Positions 1-5,413 of a stretch of 7,193 nt of DNA are shown here, piece by piece (position 1 is the stretch's first letter; every line of letters starts with the position of its first letter). Below the pieces are notes generated by a model. The model made no database searches. It saw nothing but the letters and a program-made list of their open reading frames with translations, and was not told the DNA's origin. Origin of the DNA: Paracoccaceae bacterium (lineage in GTDB: Bacteria; Pseudomonadota; Alphaproteobacteria; Rhodobacterales; Rhodobacteraceae); NCBI GenBank assembly GCA_007131465.1, contig SLQN01000022.1, forward strand, positions 1 through 7,193, given 5' to 3'. The position numbers and the translations under genes are program-made.

Positions 1-653
1 AAGCCGGAGGCCGACGACAGCCTTGCCGGCATCGTCGAAGGTTGCCATCGGAGCGCCATCGATCCGAGCGACGATGGCAACGAAGCCCACCAACGCGAGA
101 GCCGAAAGGGGTCGCGCGAGTGGGTCCGGCACCGGCGCGACCCTGCGAAACACCCGGCGCCGCCGCGCCTGCGCCGGCGGGCCTATCGGCGCAGGGGCGG
201 TTCGGCGACACCGCCTCCGGGGGGCTGGCGGGCCTGGGAGTAGAAGCTCCTCGCAGCAACCGATCGCGCCGGCCACCGCGCCTTCGAGGCCATCGCCGAC
301 GCGGGCCAGGCGGCGATCTCCTTCGCCCTGCTGCCCGTGATGGCGCCCGACGCGGTGCTCTGCACGGACGGTTTCGTCACCTGCGAGCGGATCGCGAAGG
401 ACGCGCGCATCCCCCACTTCGCGCTCACCGCCGGGCGGGGGACGAAGCGCACCCCGCGCAGCCACCTCATCACACTGTCAACGCCCTGATCGGCCGGGTC
501 CGCGCCTTCATGCGGCCCTTCTACGGGCCTGCGTCAAAGACCCTTGCAGCATACGGTCGCTGGCGCGCCGCACGGAGCAACGCAGACCGCTCCTGCCTGG
601 ACGCCCACAGGCTGCTGCGCGCTTCAGGCCCTCGCACCAACACGGTTTACTGA
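1..653 (+). pseudogene. Decayed IS1595-family (ISXO2-like) transposase remnant
   Basis: Fragments of an IS1595-family DDE transposase can be read on the + strand, but not in one frame. Frame 1, open from the window edge, gives RESRKGSREWVRH (about 103-141), then DPAKHPAPPRLR, then an in-frame TAG at 241-243. After that stop it continues with DRAGHRAFEAIADAG and APDAVLCTDG (the last resembles the stretch around the second catalytic Asp), and ends at TGA 487-489. The C-terminal part is in frame 3 from about 468: HHTVNALIGRV, AFMRPFYGPASKTLAAYGRW, then NTVY and a stop at 651-653. This matches the family's HI-x-TVNAL and GPASKNLAAYGRW tail. A frame change near 460-475 therefore joins the two parts. 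Stop plus frameshift makes it inactive. Identification is from remembered family motifs, so the exact IS member and the IS ends are not assigned; the left end may lie outside the window. Confidence 0.75.
41..81. repeat. 10-bp inverted repeat with an extra direct copy of the core
   Basis: GTTGCCATCG at 41-50 is matched exactly by its reverse complement CGATGGCAAC at 72-81. The core GCCATCG also occurs a second time in direct orientation at 55-61, 11 bp from the first, so either copy could pair with the right arm. The repeat lies at the 5' side of the readable transposase remnant. It could be part of the element, or a chance structure in GC-rich DNA. No function is assigned. Confidence 0.45.
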
Positions 654-827
654 CACCGCCGGATTGTGGGCTGACCTTATCTACCTAGGTTAATCGCGAC
701 TGTTTCGGATTTGCAGATATGCTGTTCGCCTCAGACTTATCCCTTGTTTGCTTCTTTTGAGTTTTACTGCGCAGCAGCTCTCTTTCGTGACTTCATCGCA
801 TCTGCGTTATGCGCGCTGCTCGGTTTG

Positions 828-923
828 CTATCTCCATTTCATCATTTCTGGCGGGAATAGATACCCACTACCGCCGGTTGTCGCGGTTCCAACGTGGCTT
901 GCCCTGATGATAATTTTTCCCAT
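828..923 (-). CDS. Possible small ORF, 31 aa, with strong ribosome binding site
   Basis: An ATG at 923-921 is preceded by AAGGAG (934-929) with a 5-nt spacer, as good a Shine-Dalgarno as those of the real genes here. It opens a 31-codon frame beginning MGKIIIRASHVG and ending in MMKWR before TAG at 830-828. I do not recognise the product. It has no clear membrane segment or known motif. A weak promoter-like pair lies upstream on the same strand: TTGTAA at 977-972, 16 bp, TACCCT at 955-950. It could be a genuine small protein, a leader peptide whose downstream gene is gone, the surviving 5' end of a disrupted gene, or chance. Confidence 0.3.
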   Translation of the reverse strand: MGKIIIRASHVGTATTGGSGYLFPPEMMKWR

Positions 924-1000
924 TGATGCTCCTTCGCAATCACGACGACAGGGTAGCAGTTTATGGTTCCGTTACAAAGCCACAAGCGATATCCTTGCGT

Positions 1001-1029
1001 CTCAGGGGCGTGAGCGTCCGCTCAGGGGC
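1001..1029. repeat. 9-bp direct repeat CTCAGGGGC, period 20
   Basis: CTCAGGGGC occurs at 1001-1009 and again at 1021-1029. Between the copies, TGAGCGTCCGCTCA (1011-1024) is a short inverted repeat that could form a 5-bp stem with a 4-nt loop. It lies about 50-80 bp past the LacI stop codon. There is no T-run, so it is not a typical intrinsic terminator. Role unknown. Confidence 0.35.
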
Positions 1030-1050
1030 TCGCTGCTGCCATTGGGTAGG

Positions 1051-1079
1051 TGTTTGAACCCACGGTTTGATGGCAAACA
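1051..1079 (-). other. Inverted repeat immediately after the LacI stop codon
   Basis: Directly past the stop of the LacI gene, TGTTTG and CAAACA (1079-1074 and 1056-1051 read on the minus strand) can pair, and inside them AACC-GTG-GGTT forms a second small stem, with a 6-nt bulge between the two. The position fits an mRNA 3'-end structure, but the stem is AT-rich and weak and no U-tract follows. I do not call it an intrinsic terminator. Confidence 0.25.
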
Positions 1080-2120
1080 TCAGCGGACGCCACACACGGT
1101 TCCGCGTTCGACATAGGTGCAGGCGAAGACCCGTTTTTCCCATTTGTCCTGGCCGTTCAGTATCTTCTGCTCGACGATATTGACCGCTTCGAGAACCATC
1201 TCCTCAAGTGGTTGGCGCACGGTGGACAGGTTGTAGGAGGTCGCCGAGGCGAGGCTTGTATCGTCGAACCCGATCACGGAAATGTCGCCCGGAACAGACA
1301 GGCCCAGCCTGTGCCGAGCGTGATCCAGCGCGCCGAAGGCCAGCATGTCATTCGCACAGAACAGCGCGGTCGGGCGCGGTTCTTGCGCAAACAGGCGCTG
1401 TGCGGCCTCGTCCCCGCTTGCATAGGTGTAGCTGTCGGCGAATTCGATCGGGCCGAGTGTGAAGCCGTTTTCGTCCAGTTCGGCCTGAAAGCCCTTGATC
1501 CGGCCGGCCGAGGTTGATGCTGCGCGCGGCCCGGCGATCATGCCGAAACTGCGATGCCCGGCTTCGATGAATTGTTGCGCTGCGATGCGTCCGCCTGCGA
1601 TATTGTCGGCACAGACAACATGCAGCCTGCCGCCCCTTGGGCTGCGCGCAAAGGCCACAAGCGGAATGTTGCGCTTGGCGCATTTGTCCGCGATCAGGGG
1701 CGAGATTGCCCCGGCCGACACGATCAGCGCATCGATGCCGTATTGCATGATCATATGCGATGTCGCCTCCAGATCATCCTCGGGTGAGACATTTAGCAAC
1801 AGCACCCGTAGCCCGCGCGCTTGCAGGATGCGGGTGAAATGCGCCAGCACTGTCAGATAGATGGGATTGCTGAAATTGGACAGGATCACGCCGACCAGAT
1901 GGGTGCGCTGCGTCATCAGGCTGCGGGCCATGGCGTTGGGCACATAGTCCAGCTTCTCGGCCGCGGCCAGAACCCGGTTACGCATCCTTGCCGAAACGCT
2001 CGCCCCGGGTGTGAACGCGCGCGACACGGCCGATACCGAAACCCCGGCCTCGCGCGCAACATCGGCAGCAGAGGCGCGTAGTGCCGGCCCGTTACTCGAT
2101 CTGTCTTCCTGCGCGCTCAT
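1080..2120 (-). CDS. LacI-family transcriptional regulator
   Basis: A 346-aa, full-length LacI/GalR-family protein, predicted to bind DNA as a dimer and to release or grip its operator on binding a small effector. The helix-turn-helix is at about residues 19-36 (ADVAREAGVSVSAVSRAF), followed by the hinge region at about 48-70 with YVPNAMARSL. The periplasmic-binding-protein-like effector domain starts at THLVGVILSNFSNP (73-86). It contains the family landmarks GPRAASTSAGRIKGF (197-211), ALFCANDMLAFGAL (252-265) and VPGDISVIGFDDT (276-288), and ends with a usual VERGT-type tail. The ATG at 2120 has an AGGAGG (2138-2133) with a rather long 12-nt spacer. It lies 51 bp downstream of the phosphatase gene on the same strand and is probably its co-transcribed third gene. 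The likely target is the palindrome at 3667-3686, giving autoregulation plus control of the importer; that is inference. Effector unknown. Confidence 0.95.
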   Translation of the reverse strand: MSAQEDRSSNGPALRASAADVAREAGVSVSAVSRAFTPGASVSARMRNRVLAAAEKLDYVPNAMARSLMTQRTHLVGVILSNFSNPIYLTVLAHFTRILQARGLRVLLLNVSPEDDLEATSHMIMQYGIDALIVSAGAISPLIADKCAKRNIPLVAFARSPRGGRLHVVCADNIAGGRIAAQQFIEAGHRSFGMIAGPRAASTSAGRIKGFQAELDENGFTLGPIEFADSYTYASGDEAAQRLFAQEPRPTALFCANDMLAFGALDHARHRLGLSVPGDISVIGFDDTSLASATSYNLSTVRQPLEEMVLEAVNIVEQKILNGQDKWEKRVFACTYVERGTVCGVR

Positions 2121-2171
2121 GGGAAGGTGCGTCCTCCTGGTTTCTGCCTGCGAAAGGCCGCGCGGTCCGCG

Positions 2172-2969
2172 TCAGATCAGGCCCTTCACAGATGGCCATA
2201 TGGACGGCGCGGACGCAAGCACCGGGTGGCGCTGGTTGGTGATGATCGTTGCCGGATAGGGATTCGTGCGTCCGCCCGCCTCGCGCACGATCAGCATGCC
2301 CGCAAGATCATCCCAGGGCGATACCAGCGGTTCATAGACCGCAAGCAACCGGCCGCTTGCCACATAGCACAGGCCCAGCGCGCAGGCCCCGATGCGCAGA
2401 TACATGCCCCCATCGGCAACCAGCCCTGCCATGAATTCCGCGCTTTTGGCAGGATCGCCCGCATGGGATGCGCCCACCGATATCAGACCTTCGGACACGG
2501 TCTGCGCGCGCGCACACGCGATCGGCGCGCCATTGAGAAGCGCGCCCTGACCGGATAACGCCGAATACATGTCATCGGCCATCGGATCGTAAATCGCCGC
2601 GACCACCGGTTCCGCCTGCTGAACATAGGCCAGGACCACACACCATTGCGGGATGCCCAGCATGAAGCAGGTCGTGCCATCAATCGGGTCCACGATCCAC
2701 ATGGTGTCCTGCGCGCTGCCCGCCGATTGCCCGTCTTCCTCGCCCAGCACGACATCGCCCGGGAATGCCGCGTGCAAACGATCCCGGATCAGGGCTTCGA
2801 TTTCGACATCGACATTGGTAACCCAGTCCTGCGTGCCCTTGGTCGAGACGCTGACACGGTCCTGGTTCAGGAAATAGCCCTGCGCAAGTGCGCCTGCCTC
2901 GCGCAGGATCTGCTGTGCAATCCGCCCGCGATGGGCCAGATCGGTTCTGGTGTCAGTATCAAATGTCAC
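2172..2969 (-). CDS. Inositol monophosphatase (IMPase)-family phosphatase
   Basis: A 265-aa protein of the Mg2+-dependent, Li+-sensitive-type phosphomonoesterase superfamily (IMPase, SuhB, HisN, CysQ relatives), usual full length. Visible metal-site motifs are GEED (76-79), WIVDPIDGTT (91-100, ligands D94 and D97) and PWDDLAG with D220, followed by the typical LIVREAGG (226-233). By analogy with IMPase the ligands would be E77, D94, D97 and D220. The DPIDGT motif is followed by TCF where most IMPases have TNF: Asn is replaced by Cys101. It starts with GTG at 2969; an AGGAGG (2982-2977) sits 7 nt upstream, and the start overlaps the kinase stop codon by 4 nt (GTGA), so translational coupling is likely. 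Cytoplasmic, no signal peptide. The substrate cannot be told: inositol phosphate, another sugar phosphate, histidinol phosphate or a nucleotide bisphosphate are all possible within the family. Confidence 0.92.
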   Translation of the reverse strand: MTFDTDTRTDLAHRGRIAQQILREAGALAQGYFLNQDRVSVSTKGTQDWVTNVDVEIEALIRDRLHAAFPGDVVLGEEDGQSAGSAQDTMWIVDPIDGTTCFMLGIPQWCVVLAYVQQAEPVVAAIYDPMADDMYSALSGQGALLNGAPIACARAQTVSEGLISVGASHAGDPAKSAEFMAGLVADGGMYLRIGACALGLCYVASGRLLAVYEPLVSPWDDLAGMLIVREAGGRTNPYPATIITNQRHPVLASAPSIWPSVKGLI

Positions 2970-3589
2970 CGGCTTGCCTCCTGATGCGGGATCTGCGCCG
3001 ATCCTGGTTCAGCCGTTGTCCAGCTGTTCACAAGGGTCAGCAAGGATTTGCGCAGGTTTTCCATGTCGCCGGTGTTTTCGATCTTCCGGTCTGCCAGTGC
3101 GATCAGCCGCTGATTGTTCTGAAACGCCCCTTCGGCGCCATTGGCGCGCGCGTCATCGGCCACGAACTGTTCCCGTGCGGTGGGATCGCCTGCTCTGGCG
3201 CGACCTGTCACGCGCTGGAAGCGCGTGTCACTGTCCACAACCAGCGCCAGCAGTTTCAGGCTGGCACCTGCCTCCGTGGCCCGGTTGCGCAGATAGGCGA
3301 GTTCATCCTCATTGCGCAATCCGTCGATAACTGCACGGCTTTGCAAAAAAAGATCGGAGTTCTGATCCAGAAGCTGCGCGTAATACGCGTTCCCGTGCCG
3401 TTCCTGCATGGTCTTGCCGTGCTGCTGAACCTGGATGCGCGTCGGCACTCCAAGCGCTTCCTCGGCCTCCTTGCGCAGGAAGCCGGATAGAGAATAGGAC
3501 TTGAAACCAATATCTTTAAGGGTCTCGGTCGATGTCGACTTTCCGGCCCCCGACTCTCCGCAGATTGCTATGATCAAGGCATCAGCCAT
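2966..3589 (-). CDS. P-loop nucleotide-kinase-like protein (AAA/dephospho-CoA-kinase-like fold)
   Basis: A 207-aa P-loop NTPase built like a small-molecule or nucleotide kinase. The Walker A motif is GESGAGKST (11-19) right after a short beta strand (ALIIAIC). SLSGFLRKEAEE (33-44) takes the acceptor-binding position. A Walker-B-like strand VIDGLRN is at 87-93, and an arginine-rich possible lid GRARAGDPTARE at 129-140. NTGDMENLRKSLLTLV (172-187) resembles the C-terminal helix of dephospho-CoA kinases and related kinases. It lacks the usual CoaE signature around its first strand, so I do not call it CoaE; it is closer to the loosely annotated dNMP-kinase/UPF0200-like proteins. The chosen ATG at 3589 has a GGGAGG Shine-Dalgarno 6-7 nt upstream. 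An in-frame extension to 3679 would run through the promoter and is rejected. First gene of the leftward unit, overlapping the phosphatase start by 4 nt. Substrate unknown; phosphorylation of an imported compound or its derivative is inference. Confidence 0.8.
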   Translation of the reverse strand: MADALIIAICGESGAGKSTSTETLKDIGFKSYSLSGFLRKEAEEALGVPTRIQVQQHGKTMQERHGNAYYAQLLDQNSDLFLQSRAVIDGLRNEDELAYLRNRATEAGASLKLLALVVDSDTRFQRVTGRARAGDPTAREQFVADDARANGAEGAFQNNQRLIALADRKIENTGDMENLRKSLLTLVNSWTTAEPGSAQIPHQEASR

Positions 3590-3646
3590 GGCTTTCCTCC
3601 CGTTGTTCTGTGCCCGCACGCGGGGCATGTAACCTGAATTGCAGTC

Positions 3647-3674
3647 AGTGTAGCTGATTGATTTTTTTTTGCAA
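3647..3674 (-). promoter_or_regulatory. Candidate sigma-70-type promoter for kinase-phosphatase-lacI unit
   Basis: On the minus strand TTGCAA (3674-3669) and TACACT (3652-3647) are separated by 16 bp. Each matches 4 of 6 consensus positions. The -35 box is the left half-site of the palindrome, so a bound repressor would occlude it. The spacer is largely the A9 tract. The predicted start would give a leader of roughly 50 nt before the kinase ATG. Confidence 0.5.
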
Positions 3675-3686
3675 GGCATTGCAAAA
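3667..3686. promoter_or_regulatory. Candidate LacI-family operator (20-bp palindrome)
   Basis: TTTTGCAAGGCATTGCAAAA has perfect 8-bp arms (3667-3674 and 3679-3686) and is symmetric at 18 of 20 positions. Dyads of about this size are what dimeric LacI-family repressors bind. It sits between divergent units, one of which encodes a LacI-family protein, and each half-site TTGCAA is also the best -35 candidate for one direction. That this LacI protein binds here is inference. The centre is GC rather than the CG often found in the family's operators. Confidence 0.6.
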
Positions 3687-3707
3687 TTATCTGACCTGCG
3701 CTACAGA
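3679..3707 (+). promoter_or_regulatory. Candidate promoter for the binding-protein/importer operon
   Basis: TTGCAA (3679-3684) and TACAGA (3702-3707) are 17 bp apart, the ideal spacing. The -10 box is a weak match (3 of 6). The -35 box is the right half-site of the palindrome. This would leave a leader of roughly 35 nt before the ATG at 3748. Confidence 0.42.
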
Positions 3708-3747
3708 TGATGATGCAACTGAATGTTGTCAGCTTTGGGAGGAGCAA

Positions 3748-5346
3748 ATGACCAATCATCTTGGCCGGAAGGCACGGCTGTTAACCAGTGCCATCGCACT
3801 TGGCCTGATCGCGACCACTGCACAGGCGCAGTCCGGCGGCAGGTTCGTTGTCGCGGTCGATCACGAACCCCAGGACCTCGCGGCGCAGGGCGCCTATAAG
3901 GAGGTGAACGCCCCCGGCTTGCGCAATGTGATCGAGACGCTGATCGACATTGACCCGCAGACCGGCGCCTATCGGGGCGTTCTGGCGACCAGCTGGGACC
4001 GGGTTGATGACAGCACGGTGCGGTTGACACTGCGCGAGGGTGTCACCTTCCATGATGGCACCGCCATGGATGCCGAGGCGGTGGCAACCGCGATCACCTT
4101 CGTCTGGGCGCCAAGCAATTCCTTCACGATCCAGGAATATGCCGGTCCGGGCACGATAACCGCACGGGCCATCGGCGACTATGAGGTTGAAGTCACGTCG
4201 AGCGAACCCGACCCGATGCTGGAATTCCGCCTGACGCTGAATGGCATTTCCTCGGCCCGCCAGATCGAGGACAGCCCCGCCGCACATTTCGACACGCCGA
4301 TCGGCACCGGCCCTTACCGTTTCGTCACCTGGGAGCGGGGCCAGTACTGGGAAGCAGAGGCCAATCCGGACTGGTGGGGGCTGGCAGCCGATGATGTTTA
4401 CGGCGTCAGCGCGCCCATGTTCGAGGAGGTCAGGTTCGTCTTCCGCAGCGAAACCTCGGCGCGCACATCCATGGTGCGGGCGGGCGAGGCGCATCTGGCC
4501 ATAAACCCGTCACCCGAGGACTGTCAGGCCGCGGCGAACAATGCCGGGTATGACTGTATCACCAGCCCGTCGGATGCGTATCTGTATGGACGGCTGGACC
4601 AGTCACTGCATGCGGACGCGCGCCTTCAGGACATGCGTGTGCGCCAGGCGATCTTCCATTCCATAGATTACGAGGGGCTGGCAGATTTGATCGGCATGGC
4701 ATCAGTCCCGCAAGGCCAGCTTGGCACCCCGGACATGCTGGGCTTTGTCGATACCCTCGAACAATACGCCTATGACCCTGACCTGTCACGCAGCCTGATC
4801 GCCGAAGCCCGCGCGGACGGGGTGGATGTTGACGGGCTGAATGTCGAGGTGGTGGGGCGCACCGGCACGCCGAGGATCGGATCGGTGACCGAGATCATCG
4901 GCTTCTTCCTCAACGATGTCGGCATCAATGCGACTGTCAATGTCCAGAGTGCGGACCTGTTCAACCCGCGCGTCCGCATCAGCGGCTATGCCGAAGAAGC
5001 CCCGCGCGCGATGATGCAGGTGCATATGAAGCAGAACGCCTCGGGTGAATTCGGGGTCAACCTTCTGGGCAACTACGCCTGCCCCGATATTGACGATCCG
5101 GCAGGCGCGTCGCGGTCATCGGTCTATTGCAACCCGGAATTCGACGCGCAGTTGTTTGCAGCGCTTGCGCTGTCGGGCGCGGATCGGGACGCAGCCCTTC
5201 AGGAGCTGGTCACTTTCCTGCATGGCGAATATGCCATCATCCCGCTGGCCATCCTTGACCGAGGCTATCTGATAGATGCCGATTACGATCTGGTGACGGG
5301 CGTGGATCACAGGGTCCAGCTTGTGAACCTTTCGCGCAGCGAATAG
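3748..5346 (+). CDS. ABC transporter solute-binding protein, SBP_bac_5 (DppA/NikA-type)
   Basis: A 532-aa extracytoplasmic binding protein of family 5 (peptides, nickel, opines, some oligosaccharides), usual length. The ATG at 3748 is chosen because GGGAGG ends 5 nt upstream and a Sec signal peptide begins there: RK/R n-region, hydrophobic core LLTSAIALGLIATT, then AQA with cleavage expected after residue 27. The open frame upstream to 3658 would destroy the signal peptide and overlap the promoter. Family landmarks: GVLATSWDRVDDSTVRLTLR followed by GVTFHDGTAMDAEAVATAI (77-116), GTGPYRF (186-192) and DMRVRQAIFHSIDYEGLADLI (295-315). The only cysteines are C259, C270, C445 and C461, two close pairs likely to form disulfides in the periplasm. 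There is no lipobox, so it should be soluble rather than a lipoprotein. First gene of the rightward operon; ligand cannot be inferred from sequence. Confidence 0.95.
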   Translation: MTNHLGRKARLLTSAIALGLIATTAQAQSGGRFVVAVDHEPQDLAAQGAYKEVNAPGLRNVIETLIDIDPQTGAYRGVLATSWDRVDDSTVRLTLREGVTFHDGTAMDAEAVATAITFVWAPSNSFTIQEYAGPGTITARAIGDYEVEVTSSEPDPMLEFRLTLNGISSARQIEDSPAAHFDTPIGTGPYRFVTWERGQYWEAEANPDWWGLAADDVYGVSAPMFEEVRFVFRSETSARTSMVRAGEAHLAINPSPEDCQAAANNAGYDCITSPSDAYLYGRLDQSLHADARLQDMRVRQAIFHSIDYEGLADLIGMASVPQGQLGTPDMLGFVDTLEQYAYDPDLSRSLIAEARADGVDVDGLNVEVVGRTGTPRIGSVTEIIGFFLNDVGINATVNVQSADLFNPRVRISGYAEEAPRAMMQVHMKQNASGEFGVNLLGNYACPDIDDPAGASRSSVYCNPEFDAQLFAALALSGADRDAALQELVTFLHGEYAIIPLAILDRGYLIDADYDLVTGVDHRVQLVNLSRSE

Positions 5347-5359
5347 GCGAATTCCAGAA

Positions 5360-5387
5360 CGCAGCGCGCGCATTTGCGCGCGCTGTG
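5360..5387 (+). promoter_or_regulatory. Strong intercistronic hairpin between binding-protein and permease genes
   Basis: AGCGCGCGC (5363-5371), loop ATTT, GCGCGCGCT (5376-5384) forms a perfect 9-bp GC stem, extendable outward by C-G, G-U and C-G to about 12 bp. It starts 14 nt after the stop codon. No U-run follows, so it is not a standard intrinsic terminator. Hairpins in this position are known in binding-protein operons (for example after malE) to protect the upstream mRNA so that the binding protein is made in excess over the permeases; that role here is inference. Confidence 0.65.
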
Positions 5388-5413
5388 CGCCGCCTGTCAA
5401 GGGACGCTCCTCA

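Larger units (their letters stand above)
654..1079. other. AT-richer intergenic stretch without a convincing long gene
   Basis: Between the transposase remnant and the end of the LacI gene lie about 430 bp that look clearly less GC-rich than either side. Long open frames here (for example 748-1116 on +) have no recognisable motif, run antisense into the end of the LacI gene and lack a good ribosome binding site. Visible content: an 8-bp palindrome ACCTAGGT at 683-690, a candidate 31-codon ORF on the minus strand (828-923), a 9-bp direct repeat (1001-1029), and an inverted repeat just past the LacI stop codon (1051-1079). No tRNA was seen. It may be foreign or decayed DNA associated with the neighbouring IS remnant. 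Confidence 0.5.
3590..3747. promoter_or_regulatory. Divergent intergenic promoter region
   Basis: These 158 bp separate the leftward kinase start from the rightward binding-protein start and must hold the promoters of both units. They contain a 20-bp palindrome (3667-3686), candidate -35/-10 pairs in both directions, a run of nine T (3662-3670) touching the palindrome, and a small imperfect GC hairpin in the presumed kinase leader (about 3611-3627). The region is much more AT-rich than the genes around 3655-3720, as expected for promoters. Confidence 0.75.

Noticed and set aside
748..1116. 122-codon open frame on the + strand
   Set aside because: No recognisable motif, no good ribosome binding site, composition unlike a gene, and its end runs antisense into the C-terminus of the clear LacI gene.
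961..1143. 60-codon open frame on the minus strand
   Set aside because: It overlaps the end of the LacI gene in another frame, and its product resembles nothing known.
2161..2171. CGCGGTCCGCG inverted repeat at the end of the phosphatase gene, considered as a terminator
   Set aside because: Short GC stem with a tiny loop and no U-run; the LacI gene follows 51 bp on in the same direction and is more likely co-transcribed.
3590..3679. N-terminal extension of the kinase to 3679
   Set aside because: It would cover the promoter and palindrome. The ATG at 3589 has its own strong GGGAGG and starts right before the P-loop strand.
3658..3747. N-terminal extension of the binding protein to 3658
   Set aside because: It would bury the signal peptide and overlap the promoter. 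The ATG at 3748 has GGGAGG at proper spacing and a textbook Sec signal.
5360..5387. Intercistronic hairpin as a Rho-independent terminator
   Set aside because: There is no T-tract after the stem, and the permease genes of the same transporter follow at once.
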